Shown piece by piece: positions 8,924 to 17,716 of a DNA stretch of 64,000 bases; positions within the stretch are counted from its first letter, which is position 1, and each line of letters begins with the position of its first letter. Under the pieces are notes generated by a model that did not search any database, had not been told where the DNA came from, and was given only the letters and a program-made list of their open reading frames with translations. This stretch comes from JASSUD01 sp031963445 (GTDB taxonomy: Bacteria; Pseudomonadota; Gammaproteobacteria; Burkholderiales; Burkholderiaceae): positions 2,480,001-2,544,000 of the forward strand of contig JASSUH010000001.1 in the NCBI GenBank assembly GCA_031963445.1, written 5' to 3'. The translations under genes were made by a program, and so were the position numbers.

Positions 8924-9231
8924 AAAAATAGAGGGAAATAAAGTTCAATTTCCGCGCATTATCGCAGGCGAGCGCTCTATACGGTCAGGAAAAATAGATG
9001 TTTGAGGCAATTCTGAATCACAGAAATTTAGGCGTAAATTTTACTGCAAAAAAGCTGATAGACCCAGCCATAGATAGTGCTATAGATACGCCATATAACG
9101 TAGATATTTTTTCCAATAACAAAGTGCAGAATATTTATATAGAGCAATGAATTTAAAAAGCATGCATCGCAAAATAAATTTTGTTTTTTATCCACGCTGT
9201 TAATAATACAAGCCTATATTTAGGAGCTATT
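8924..9231. other. AT-rich spacer between ligA and the coiled-coil gene
   Basis: About 300 bp with no credible reading frame. It presumably holds the divergent promoters of ligA and the following gene. No TTCG-type box was seen. Confidence 0.5.
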
Positions 9232-10017
9232 ATGTATACAGAAGATCCCACCAAAATCTTACATCGACCATTGCCTCAAACATCGCCTATCGTTGAGGGC
9301 AACCTCAATGATCTTTTAGCCGTTAAATTTAGTGACGTCTCAGATGAGCTAAATATTATAAATGGCAACATTCAATCATTAGAAATAAACAACACAAATA
9401 GATTAATTAGAATAGAAAATTTAATTAAAGATAACGATCAAAAAGACAAAGAGATTTTAGATTTAAAAAGAAAAAATTTAGAGTTAGAAAAAGAAAAAAC
9501 AAACCTTCATGAGGAGTTAACTCAGAAAAAATCAAGCAAGTATCCGAATCTAAATTTACCTGCTATCATTTCTCTTAATTTCCCTGACAAAAATGGTTTA
9601 ATGAGGCGGATTGAAGGATTTGAAAAACGCCTCTACGACAACGGGGCTGCTGCCATTAATAAAAAAAGAGTTCTAATTGAGTTTAGCAAACGATTTCCTA
9701 CGGCGTTTTCGCTTCATCTCGAAGCGTGCTCTGGTAGTTTTAAAATGCTAAATAAATATAAAATTTACATTGGTGGCTTCAAAGGAACAATCGAAGAAAA
9801 GGAAAGATATAAAGAAGAATTTGGTTTGCCAACAGGCTATAAGAGAAGCGAGCTTTACGTTGTATTTAAAACAAATGCGGAAGAATGCAATAACATTATC
9901 ACAATTGATATGCCGGAATTAGAGGGCGGTGGAAATGCCAGCCTGCACCTTTATGATTTAACAATTATTCCGAGAGATGACGAGGCTGCGCCATCAGAAG
10001 AAAATAGCCCTTCTTAA
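9232..10017 (+). CDS. Unrecognised coiled-coil protein (possible effector)
   Basis: No family recognised. The 261-residue product starts MYTEDPTKILHRPLPQTSP; ATG 9232 has a clear TAGGAG ribosome site. Residues about 40-110 are a long heptad-like coiled coil rich in Asn, Lys, Glu and Leu (for example KEILDLKRKNLELEKEKTN). They are followed by a more globular C-terminal half with aromatic residues and a short acidic tail (DDEAAPSEENSPS). There is no signal peptide or membrane segment. The gene is markedly AT-rich compared with ligA and the T3SS genes next door, suggesting different origin. Its position at the edge of the T3SS cluster makes a secreted substrate or chaperone-like role possible, but there is no motif proof and no hrp box upstream. 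Confidence 0.7.
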   Translation: MYTEDPTKILHRPLPQTSPIVEGNLNDLLAVKFSDVSDELNIINGNIQSLEINNTNRLIRIENLIKDNDQKDKEILDLKRKNLELEKEKTNLHEELTQKKSSKYPNLNLPAIISLNFPDKNGLMRRIEGFEKRLYDNGAAAINKKRVLIEFSKRFPTAFSLHLEACSGSFKMLNKYKIYIGGFKGTIEEKERYKEEFGLPTGYKRSELYVVFKTNAEECNNIITIDMPELEGGGNASLHLYDLTIIPRDDEAAPSEENSPS

Positions 10018-10098
10018 TAAAATAAATAGAAATATCAAATCAATTTCCCTGCCACGCCGGGAAATTGATTTATAGTATATTGCAACATCACCCAAATA

Positions 10099-10506
10099 TT
10101 AGCCTTGCTTCGCCCGCTCTCGCCTTTCCCAGTATTCTTTATTTTGCCGTTTTTTCTCCCAGTATTTTTTCTCTTGATCTCGTTTTTTCCAGTACGCCCG
10201 TTCCTGCGCCTGCTTTTGCTGTTGGTTATCCCAATATTCTTTATTCTCGAGATCACTTTGCAAGTTTTTCCGTCCCGGCCCTTGCTTCTCTAATGCTTTT
10301 TTCTGTCCTTCTTTTTGCTCCTCGCACCACTTATCACCCCAATAGCGGCGCCCACTGCCGCTCACGCTTTGGTAGGGACACATTTCATCTGCTGACAAGT
10401 TGTTCGATTGCTTGGTCTGCGCGTTGGTCTCAGCTGCAGCGTGGTTCAAAGATAGGCAAGTTAGGCCCAGGCTAACGATTAAAGAAAGGGAGGAGAAAAA
10501 TTTCAT
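10099..10506 (-). CDS. Secreted protein with repeated Tyr-Trp motifs
   Basis: No known family. The 135-residue protein has a clear signal peptide (MKFFSSLSLIVSLGLTCLSL, then NHAAAE, probable cut after AAA). The mature part is highly charged (Lys, Glu, Arg, Gln). It carries five YW dipeptides in similar contexts: RRYWGDKW, NKEYWDNQ, ERAYWKKR, KKYWEKKR and KEYWERRE. The later ones are spaced about 10-13 residues apart. Two cysteines lie before the repeats (MCPYQS, DKWCEEQ). The whole C-terminal half looks helical. It lies on the same strand as and downstream of sctC, separated by a palindromic element. It could be a periplasmic or surface protein; a T3SS link is only positional. Confidence 0.7.
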   Translation of the reverse strand: MKFFSSLSLIVSLGLTCLSLNHAAAETNAQTKQSNNLSADEMCPYQSVSGSGRRYWGDKWCEEQKEGQKKALEKQGPGRKNLQSDLENKEYWDNQQQKQAQERAYWKKRDQEKKYWEKKRQNKEYWERRERAKQG

Positions 10507-10524
10507 ATTTTTATTCTTATTTTT

Positions 10525-10631
10525 AGAGCTTGTTTAGGGTCTCAAAGAGGGAGGGATTTGAGAGGTTATCGGTAGTCATGTTGGGGTGACGAAGGAACCC
10601 CAACATGCATACCAAGAGCCTAAACAGGTTC
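10525..10631. repeat. Family-B element downstream of sctC
   Basis: Ends AGAGCTTGTTTAGGG and CCTAAACAGGTTCG with an inner arm ATGTTGGGGTGACGAAGGAA. It is a hybrid between family A (ends) and family B (core), which links the two families. Confidence 0.8.
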
Positions 10632-10636
10632 GTTTT

Positions 10637-12472
10637 TTATAAATCGATTACACGTGGTGACAGTAAGAACAACTGGTCTCGATGCGCTTGGTTTTTATTC
10701 TTATAGCGAAACAGCGCACCCAGGAATGGAATCTTCGAGAGCACAGGAACACCTGAGTTGCTACTCGTCGTTTCACTCTTACGATAACCAGCTATCAACA
10801 AACTTTGACCTTGGGTAACAAATGCTTGTGTTTTGATTTGACTGGTTGTGACCATCGGAATGTCTTGGACGTTTTGCGTTTTGGAGAATTGCCCATCTTC
10901 AATATTCACTTCGAGCTTAATTTGAGTCTGGTTATTCTCTTCCACAACCATCGGTAGTACCCGCAGTGAGACGCCGGTCGAAATGGTATAGAGGTTACCC
11001 GCTGTATAGCCCCGTACCGGAACAAACATCTGTTGCCGGTTATCCATCACTGCTTCAATATTATCGAGCGTTGTCACTCTAGGGCTGGCTTCGATTTTGG
11101 CTTGGTTACTTTGCTCAAGCGCATTAATCCGCGCCATTAAATAACGGCCAGCATCACCCAACACGGTGGTTAGTGCACCGCCTACAGGCGTTAGATTGAC
11201 GCTCTTTTGATCAGAACCCGGTGGGCCGATTGGCTGCGCGCCAAAGTGTGGGTCAAGCGCGCCATCAAAGGTCATTTGCTGCTGACTACCATTGCCTAGC
11301 TGAAAATCAACGCGTTTACTATGGAGTCGCCAGTCGATGCCTAATTGCTGTAAAGCACCATCATCTATCTGAATAATCGTCGCTTGAATTTCAATCAGCC
11401 GCGGTTTGACATCAAGCGTTTCAATCACCGGACGATATTGCTCCATGCGCGCTGGCACATCACGAATCAAAATAGAGTTGGTACGTGCATCCGCTTGAAT
11501 CACAGGCAACATTGAATCGGCTAAGCCGTTTACGCCCCCCCGGCCTCTCGAAGCTGTTAACCCATCCATGCCTAGATTCGCTCCACCTGCGCCACCTGGC
11601 ATAGTGGGCGCACCTGGAAATAGCTGATTGAGCTGCTCACCAAGAGGTATATTGCCAAGCGCTGTGTCGCCACCGAAATTCTGCGGTAGTGGCGGCAGTA
11701 CTGCGTTTCCTCCATTCGCTGGCGGTAGCACGGGAGGCGGGCCAGCCATTGCACCATCAACATCTGATGTAGGCGACATTCTCCTTACATTAGATGAATA
11801 CGAATTAGAGGCACTACCCAGGCCTTTGGTTTTACCAAACAAACTATCCAGCACACTCGCCACCCCCGGCACGCGCACGACTTTGCCGCCAATATCGACA
11901 TCACGATCAGCCGCCCATGCATGACGCAGCTTAAAAATACGAATCTGCGTGCCTAGCACTTGGCTAGCGTTGTGATCCATGCCTTGCGCAATATTGGAAA
12001 CTAACTGCAGGTAATAAGGTGGGCCACTAACCACAGCGGTATGTTGCACATCGTCAAAAACAATCGGATAGCGAGTATCGGAAAGACCAAGCCGGTCAAG
12101 CGTCATGCGCAGCTCATCCATGCTTGCATAATTTAAACGCAAGACGATGCTTTTTATGTCGCTCGCGGCAGAGATACTCAATAGCGCGCCGTCGTAATAC
12201 CAAACAAAGCCAAATGAAGAGGCCAAGGTATTTAAAAAAGCTTGCGGCGCCATATCAAATTTGCCACTCACCATACCGTCTACAGTAGGCGCAACCGAAG
12301 CTGCAATCCCTTGGCTGGCGGTGAAATCGCGCAATACATCTTTGAGTGGCTTACCTTCAACTGAATAATGGATACGGTTATTTTTCCAGTGAATCGGCGC
12401 TGCCTTGACAACGGGAATAACGGAAATCAGTAAAACCAATAACGCGATGAGGTGCTTTATTTTTATTTTCAT
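10637..12472 (-). CDS. sctC: T3SS outer-membrane secretin SctC (HrcC)
   Basis: SctC forms the outer-membrane ring of the injectisome. The 611-residue protein has a signal peptide (ending VVKAA near residue 25). N0/N1 domains follow, starting PIHWKNNRIHYSVEGKPLKDVLRDF. The N3-type domain is interrupted by a Gly/Pro/Asn-rich insertion (about residues 230-320, NGGNAVLPPLPQNFGGD). The C-terminal secretin domain has VPVRGYTAGNLYTISTGVSLRV and QGQSLLIAGYRKSETTSSNSGVPVLSKIPFLG. Size and order match HrcC of Xanthomonas and Ralstonia Hrp2 systems. It is the last gene of the minus-strand hrp operon, after sctT; no separate promoter box was seen upstream. Confidence 0.93.
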   Translation of the reverse strand: MKIKIKHLIALLVLLISVIPVVKAAPIHWKNNRIHYSVEGKPLKDVLRDFTASQGIAASVAPTVDGMVSGKFDMAPQAFLNTLASSFGFVWYYDGALLSISAASDIKSIVLRLNYASMDELRMTLDRLGLSDTRYPIVFDDVQHTAVVSGPPYYLQLVSNIAQGMDHNASQVLGTQIRIFKLRHAWAADRDVDIGGKVVRVPGVASVLDSLFGKTKGLGSASNSYSSNVRRMSPTSDVDGAMAGPPPVLPPANGGNAVLPPLPQNFGGDTALGNIPLGEQLNQLFPGAPTMPGGAGGANLGMDGLTASRGRGGVNGLADSMLPVIQADARTNSILIRDVPARMEQYRPVIETLDVKPRLIEIQATIIQIDDGALQQLGIDWRLHSKRVDFQLGNGSQQQMTFDGALDPHFGAQPIGPPGSDQKSVNLTPVGGALTTVLGDAGRYLMARINALEQSNQAKIEASPRVTTLDNIEAVMDNRQQMFVPVRGYTAGNLYTISTGVSLRVLPMVVEENNQTQIKLEVNIEDGQFSKTQNVQDIPMVTTSQIKTQAFVTQGQSLLIAGYRKSETTSSNSGVPVLSKIPFLGALFRYKNKNQAHRDQLFLLSPRVIDL

Positions 12473-12679
12473 ATAACCATCAACAAGACAAAAAACCTCT
12501 GCATAAAAGAACCTGTTGGGCCGTGTTATGCAGAGGTTACAAAAGCAATCCGTAGATGCTTAAGCTGCTTGATGGTATTGAACATCTAAGCTTGAACCCT
12601 CAATAACTTTACATATCTTTCTCAACAATCCTCATTTTTATCTCACTCACCTTCACTGAGCCCTAGCTTTTCATATCAG
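12473..12679. other. Spacer between sctT and sctC with a small hairpin
   Basis: AACCTCTGCATAA at 12494 pairs with TTATGCAGAGGTT ending at 12538 (family-D-like). The rest shows no gene and no TTCG-N16-TTCG box. Confidence 0.5.
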
Positions 12680-13507
12680 TCAAGGATGGTTTGAGCTACC
12701 TGGTTTTATTTGCGGAATCATCCCTTGAAACTGCACGGCAATCTCTTGCAGCGAGAGTTGTTGCTTGACTTGCTCGACAAAAGCGCCAATAAAAAGCGCT
12801 AACAATAAGATGGTCATCGCGCCTTTAACCGGCATGCTTAGGCTGATCGTTTCTAACCTTTCAGCTCCTTTAGATAAGAAACCGAAGGCTAAATCAATTA
12901 ACACTAAGATCAGCACCATAGGCGTGGCTATTTTGGCAATCATTTGCATTAAGGTATCGGTTTGACGTAGTACAAATGATTCGAGAATCTGCCGCGGCAC
13001 GGGTTCAATGCTCATTAACGGCCACCATTGAAAGGACTGGTATAGCGCACCAAGCAAAAACATCATGCCACCTAATGCCCAAAAAGCAGTTACCGCAAAC
13101 TGCCCGAGCAATGCAGCTGTTGGCGTACTGATGTCTGAACGCATTGGATTACTGACCTGAATATTGTTGAACCCAGTTAAGTCATCAATAAAAACGCCTA
13201 CGCCTTCTGCCACCCAAAAAACAGTTGAAGCAGCAAAGCCTAAGATCGTTCCCAGTAACGCCTCTTTACCGGCAATTAAACATAAAGTCAGCGCTGATAA
13301 ATGCTCGATGCTGATAGGTTGGCCATAGGCGACGAAGGTGCTCAATAGCATCACAATTCCGTTGCGCACTATGCCTTGCAAAACTTGATCGTTCGTGACT
13401 GGAATGATGAAAAAAACTACCAAGATACGGATACTACATAGTCCGATGGTGATCACAATCCGCATAAAAATTTCATGCAGATTGCCTAACGCTAATAGGT
13501 TGTCCAT
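12680..13507 (-). CDS. sctT: T3SS export apparatus protein SctT (HrcT)
   Basis: SctT is an inner-membrane component of the export gate with SctR and SctS. The 275-residue protein is strongly hydrophobic with six or more membrane segments. It carries family features such as RILVVFFIIPVTNDQVLQGIVRNG near residue 27 and the stretch FWVAEGVGVFIDDLTGFN then NPMRSD near residues 96-122. It is the HrpB8 equivalent, between sctO and sctC as in Xanthomonas. A family-B palindrome separates it from sctO. Confidence 0.93.
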   Translation of the reverse strand: MDNLLALGNLHEIFMRIVITIGLCSIRILVVFFIIPVTNDQVLQGIVRNGIVMLLSTFVAYGQPISIEHLSALTLCLIAGKEALLGTILGFAASTVFWVAEGVGVFIDDLTGFNNIQVSNPMRSDISTPTAALLGQFAVTAFWALGGMMFLLGALYQSFQWWPLMSIEPVPRQILESFVLRQTDTLMQMIAKIATPMVLILVLIDLAFGFLSKGAERLETISLSMPVKGAMTILLLALFIGAFVEQVKQQLSLQEIAVQFQGMIPQIKPGSSNHP

Positions 13508-13542
13508 GCTTATTTTTTTATTTTTCTAGCTTTGTTTTTCCG

Positions 13543-13702
13543 AGAACCTGTTCACAATCTCTAAGCAGAAGGCTCTGAGAGGCGTTTGGTAGGCATGTTG
13601 GGGTTCGTCCCTCACCCCAACCTACAATTTTGGCCTTTTCGTAGGTTGGTGTGACGAAGGAACCCCAACACAACCCACTTTTGAAGATCCTGAACAGGCT
13701 CT
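13543..13702. repeat. Family-B palindrome between sctO and sctT
   Basis: AGAACCTGTTCACAATCT at one end and GAACAGGCTCT at the other, with core arms GTTGGGGTTCGTCCCTCACC and GTAGGTTGGTGTGACGAAGG. The outer bases at 13702 overlap the sctO stop codon (TAA then GAGCC on the minus strand). Confidence 0.85.
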
Positions 13703-14202
13703 TAATTTTTTTTCAATCGACGTCGTAAGGCTAACAACGCCTCCGCCGCGGCCTCATCCATTTCATCTTCTGCTGCTTTAAAAGCGCGGTGTTGTATCTT
13801 GTCTAACAGTTTTTGATAGGACTCGATTTGCGCTTTATTTTTAGCAATTTCGCGTTGGGTCTGATGAATTTCATCTTCTTTTTTTTTAGCCGTTTGCTGT
13901 AAGCCGGATAGCTCTGCTTCAAGCTTCACCCGTCGCTCGTCAAGCACCTCTCGGTATTGTCTTTCTGCATCAAAAGAGGCTGCCTTGATCGATGCTTGCC
14001 CTCCCATCATCGCCGTAAGATTAGCATCGCGTTCAGCTTGCTGCGCTACTTGCTGAGCAATTTCGCCACGCTTAGCCTCTTCCACTTCTTCTAACTCTTT
14101 ACGCTGTTTACGCTGTGCTGCTAGCACAGTATCAAGCTGCTTAGCCTGCCGCTCGCGACTATTTAATAAAATTTTAAATGTGTGACTTTGACGATCTGAC
14201 AT
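13702..14202 (-). CDS. sctO: T3SS stalk-like protein SctO (HrpB7)
   Basis: SctO proteins are long helical hairpins that link the ATPase to the export gate, comparable with FliJ. The 166-residue product is almost wholly charged coiled coil (SRERQAKQLDTVLAAQRKQ; KKKEDEIHQTQREIAKNKAQ). It lies directly after the ATPase gene, the place of hrpB7 in Xanthomonas. Sequence similarity in this family is weak, so the call rests on position, length and coiled-coil character. The stop codon overlaps the end of a palindromic element. Confidence 0.72.
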   Translation of the reverse strand: MSDRQSHTFKILLNSRERQAKQLDTVLAAQRKQRKELEEVEEAKRGEIAQQVAQQAERDANLTAMMGGQASIKAASFDAERQYREVLDERRVKLEAELSGLQQTAKKKEDEIHQTQREIAKNKAQIESYQKLLDKIQHRAFKAAEDEMDEAAAEALLALRRRLKKN

Positions 14203-14229
14203 AAGTAGTCATAAGTAATCCGCTTAATA

Positions 14230-14329
14230 AACCTGTTCACGATCTCTTCTGAGAGGCGCTTGGTAGGCATGTTGGGGTTCGTACCTCACCCCAACACAAC
14301 CCACTTTTGAAGATCATGAACAGATTCTT
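14230..14329. repeat. Family-B palindrome between sctN and sctO
   Basis: AACCTGTTCACGATCTC at one end and GATCATGAACAGATTCT at the other, with a core arm ATGTTGGGGTTCGTACCTCA. It abuts the sctN stop codon (TAA then GAATC). Confidence 0.85.
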
Positions 14330-15662
14330 AAGCTTCGGCTAATTCTTCTAGTGCTTGCACGGTTAAATTAGGATCAGTTAATTCATCCGTACGTTGTCCA
14401 AGCAACGCATTGATTTGTTCAATTTTTACAATCGCTTCATCCGCAATCGGGTCGCTTCCCTGTTGATATTCGCCGAGCTGCAATAATGTTTCTACCTCAC
14501 GGTATTTAGCCATTAAACGCCGGATATGGGCTGCCGCATCACTGTGCTCACGCGGGACCACTTGATGCATGACGCGCGACAAACTGTCTAGCACATCAAT
14601 CGCTGGGTAACGATTACGCGCGGCAATCTCTCGTGACAGCGTAATATGCCCATCCAAAATACTGCGTACCTCTTCAGCAACAGGGTCGCTACCGCCCTCA
14701 CCATCTTCCATCAGCACAGTATAGAGCGCGGTAATTGAACCATTGCTTGACATACCACTACGCTCTAACAGGCGTGGCAACTCAGCAAATAGCGAAGGCG
14801 GGTAACCACGTCGAGTGGGCGGCTCGCCCGCAGCTAAACCAATTTCGCGCTGCGCCCGGGCAAAACGAGTGAGCGAGTCCATCATCAGCAGTACGCGCAG
14901 ACCTTGATCACGAAAATATTCAGCAATTGTCGTCGCTGTATGCCCCGCTTTGGCACGCTCAATCGATGAGCGATCCGACGTTGAGCAGACAACCACCGAG
15001 CGTTGCAAGGTTTCTGCGCCAAGATTTTGTTCAATAAACTCACGCACCTCTCGGCCGCGTTCGCCAATTAATGCGATTACATTAATGTCACAAGCTGAAC
15101 CGCGAGCAAACATCCCCATTAATGTACTTTTACCTACCCCAGCTGGCGCAAAAATCCCCATACGCTGGCCTTCAGCTAATGTGGTTAACGCATCTACTGC
15201 ACGCACCCCTGTATAAAAAGGTTGCTCTATCAAACGGCGGCTCATAGGGTCAGGCGGATCAGCATGGATTGGCCGCAAACTTTCGTAAGAAAGTGGACCA
15301 AGCTGATCAATTGGCTCTCCCATCGCATTAATCACACGCCCGAGTAACTGTGGGCCAACCTTAACCGACAGTGGCCGCCCCAAACTCATAACACGGGTGG
15401 CCCGGGATAAATGAGTCAACGCCCCAAATGGCGAAAGAATCGCAACATTTTGCGCAAAACCTACGACCTCGGCGTACTGGCGCTTCTCTCCTTCAGCGTC
15501 ATACAACTCACATAGCTCACCCAGCTTTGCGTCAATGCCCGTCGCACGCAGCAAAGTCCCTGTGACTTCAATCAATTTGCCGGCTTGCTGCACGGCTGGG
15601 CGCAGTTTTAATTCGCGCTCAATCGTCTGCGCTAGGCTGTGAAAGTCGCTGGGTTGATTCAT
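14328..15662 (-). CDS. sctN: T3SS ATPase SctN (HrcN)
   Basis: SctN is the hexameric ATPase that strips chaperones from substrates and drives unfolding at the base of the injectisome. The 444-residue protein has a Walker A motif at residues 174-180 (AGVGKST), an IGERGREVREFIEQNLG catalytic Glu region, a Walker B LLMMDSLTRFARAQREIGLA, and the T3SS/flagellar signature GEPPTRRGYPPSLFAELPRLLERSG. Length is normal. It follows sctL after 24 bases. The C-terminus is slightly shorter in spacing than usual but intact. Confidence 0.96.
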   Translation of the reverse strand: MNQPSDFHSLAQTIERELKLRPAVQQAGKLIEVTGTLLRATGIDAKLGELCELYDAEGEKRQYAEVVGFAQNVAILSPFGALTHLSRATRVMSLGRPLSVKVGPQLLGRVINAMGEPIDQLGPLSYESLRPIHADPPDPMSRRLIEQPFYTGVRAVDALTTLAEGQRMGIFAPAGVGKSTLMGMFARGSACDINVIALIGERGREVREFIEQNLGAETLQRSVVVCSTSDRSSIERAKAGHTATTIAEYFRDQGLRVLLMMDSLTRFARAQREIGLAAGEPPTRRGYPPSLFAELPRLLERSGMSSNGSITALYTVLMEDGEGGSDPVAEEVRSILDGHITLSREIAARNRYPAIDVLDSLSRVMHQVVPREHSDAAAHIRRLMAKYREVETLLQLGEYQQGSDPIADEAIVKIEQINALLGQRTDELTDPNLTVQALEELAEA

Positions 15663-15686
15663 GCTTGATCCTTCGCTTGATCTTTT

Positions 15687-16835
15687 TTAAGCGTCTTCTT
15701 TAGCGTCTACTTCATTTGCTTTTGGCGCAGATTTTGTTTTACGCTTAGCTTTGGGTTTTTCCTCAGCATCTAGAGTGGACTTCACTTTGGCGTTACTTGA
15801 TTTTGCTTTGGTCGTAGTTTTTGCTGTGGATTTTGGCTTTGCTGCTTTTTTTGTTTTTGCTTTCGTGGCAGTTGCCGGCTTTTCCAGCGTAGTTAAATCG
15901 TCTCTTACAGTCTCATCAAGCGTTATCTCTGAAGCCGGCGGGATTAATTGCTCAGTCTCTTCCAATGCCTGCACGGTGATATTTTCTTCTGGCAAATTCT
16001 CTTGCTCTAATTCTGAATTTTTTTGTTGCTCCTCAAAGGAAGGCATGTCTTCACCAGACTCATGATTCAATGCCAATTCCTGTGCTAACGGCTCATCATC
16101 TCTTTCAAGTTCATCAGAAGCGCTGAACGTATTTTGTTCCCTATCCGTTGTTTCCTCGCTCATCTCTTTAGCTAAGGCGCGCTCGAGGGCAGCGCGCATA
16201 GCCTGAACTTGGGTGTGCAAACTCGCATCTACAATGCCGAACTCTGATTCACAAATACAGCTGCCAGCAGGCAGATCTTTATCAGCGTGCACAATAATTT
16301 TTATCGGCTGCCCGCGTCGGCTCCATTCGTTAGCAAACTCATCGAATACCTGCTGCGCTTTGGCAAAATCATTACGATTAACCGAAACAGTAAGAAACGA
16401 AGCGCCCTCAACAATCTGATCTAAGCTTGATAGCGCACGTAAAAACAGCCCCTGGCTATCTTCAACTTGCACGATTTGCTCAACAGCTGAGGCGATTAAT
16501 TCGGCCAAACGTTCACGCATCCGTTTTTGAATCGCACGATAATCTGCCAGCGTCCCAATAGTGCGTTCATACCATTCTTGCAACGCAAGCTGACGCCCTT
16601 GCTCTTCCCCTTCTTTTAGCGCGCGCGCATATATTTGCTGCGCTTCTTCTTGCATCTGCTGTTGCGCCGCAGCACGCTCTTCATCTAGCACGCGACGGGT
16701 AGTATCAAGCATTGCAAAGCCCTCATCCAATGAAATTAGTTGTGCGCAATCCTCACGGCGTAGAACATTTCCATCAATGCCGACTCCCGTTAAGTTGGCA
16801 TCAACAAACTTAGAGGAGCGTAACCAAATCAACAT
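15687..16835 (-). CDS. sctL: T3SS stator SctL (HrpB5) with long histone-H1-like tail
   Basis: SctL controls the ATPase and links it to the cytoplasmic SctQ complex. Residues 1-225 match the HrpB5/FliH family: MLIWLRSSKFVDANLTGVGI at the start, a helical stalk with EEQGRQLALQEWYERTIG, and the C-terminal domain ending GIVDASLHTQVQAMRAALERA. The family normally stops near residue 210-225. Here about 155 residues follow. They form an acidic Glu/Gln-rich segment (about 226-305) and then a Lys/Ala/Thr/Pro tail (about 306-382, for example AKTKKAAKPKSTAKTTTKAK) resembling bacterial histone-H1-like proteins. The extension is in frame with no gap before the stop. It overlaps sctK by 7 bases. Function of the tail is unknown. 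Confidence 0.88.
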   Translation of the reverse strand: MLIWLRSSKFVDANLTGVGIDGNVLRREDCAQLISLDEGFAMLDTTRRVLDEERAAAQQQMQEEAQQIYARALKEGEEQGRQLALQEWYERTIGTLADYRAIQKRMRERLAELIASAVEQIVQVEDSQGLFLRALSSLDQIVEGASFLTVSVNRNDFAKAQQVFDEFANEWSRRGQPIKIIVHADKDLPAGSCICESEFGIVDASLHTQVQAMRAALERALAKEMSEETTDREQNTFSASDELERDDEPLAQELALNHESGEDMPSFEEQQKNSELEQENLPEENITVQALEETEQLIPPASEITLDETVRDDLTTLEKPATATKAKTKKAAKPKSTAKTTTKAKSSNAKVKSTLDAEEKPKAKRKTKSAPKANEVDAKEDA

Positions 16836-17707
16836 AAACCCTCCAACAGAGCAAGCACCGCTGCTCCTCCTTGCGGATCGAAATGCTCGACAATCTGGCC
16901 ATCATGGCCAATCGTTCCCTTAATCCACGGCACAGGCGCATGTTCTCGAGTAAAGCGCAAACGTAAATGGATGAAAGGACCATCTGCATCCCATAAACCA
17001 TCGCGCTCAAGCAAGCACAATCCTTCCCATTCCAATGCTTCTGCGTTTAGTTGGTTTAGCTTTGGCATATCAAATAAACGCTCTAACAAATCCAATTGAG
17101 GCGTACCAGGAAGCTTCATTAATTGATCGATAACTGAGCTTTCTAACCATTTATACAAGGCCATACGGCTTGTTCGATCAATACAAAGTCTTAATTCACT
17201 ACGGCGAAACGCTAAAGCGCGCATACGTAAGAAGCGCAGTGCCTCATTCAGAGGCAACGCGCCGATTCTGCCTTTTACCCCTGCCAAGGTAGCCAGCTTC
17301 GGTAAAGCACCTATCTCGCTTGAGCGTGCTTTTGCTAATAACGCTTGCGCACAATTCAATCTAAGGTTTTGAATACGCCGCGGCACGGGTTCTTCTAACG
17401 CATTCTTTTCGTCTGCCGCTTGGTTGCTCCTCTCTGCGGTATCGATGCTAAAAGTCGTGTCCGGCAAGTCATTTGGAGAAAGCGCTAATGAATGGTCTGA
17501 AGACTTAGTTGGATAGAGCAGACGTAGAATGGCCTCTTTTTGCACGCCTAACCTACCCCACCAAGACACATCTACATACTGTGGCAATTGCGCCAGATTC
17601 TGTGTGTAAGCCACCAGCCTCGCTGCATAAACCTGAGCCTCATTAGGTTCAGGTATAGCGTCGCTTTCATTTAAAGCAACAGCGTCTAGTGGTATTTGCA
17701 TATTCAT
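16829..17707 (-). CDS. sctK: T3SS accessory cytoplasmic protein SctK (HrpB4)
   Basis: HrpB4/SctK proteins help dock the cytoplasmic sorting platform to the inner-membrane ring. The 292-residue protein has no membrane segment. Its central region (RALAFRRSELRLCIDRTSRM, then WLESSVIDQL) and C-terminal Trp/Leu-rich part (WEGLCLLERDGLWDADGPFI) fit the HrpB4 type. Sequence conservation in this family is low, so the call depends mainly on position between sctJ and sctL, which is exactly that of hrpB4 in Xanthomonas. It overlaps sctL by seven bases, suggesting translational coupling. Confidence 0.68.
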   Translation of the reverse strand: MNMQIPLDAVALNESDAIPEPNEAQVYAARLVAYTQNLAQLPQYVDVSWWGRLGVQKEAILRLLYPTKSSDHSLALSPNDLPDTTFSIDTAERSNQAADEKNALEEPVPRRIQNLRLNCAQALLAKARSSEIGALPKLATLAGVKGRIGALPLNEALRFLRMRALAFRRSELRLCIDRTSRMALYKWLESSVIDQLMKLPGTPQLDLLERLFDMPKLNQLNAEALEWEGLCLLERDGLWDADGPFIHLRLRFTREHAPVPWIKGTIGHDGQIVEHFDPQGGAAVLALLEGLC

Positions 17708-17716
17708 AGCGCACCG

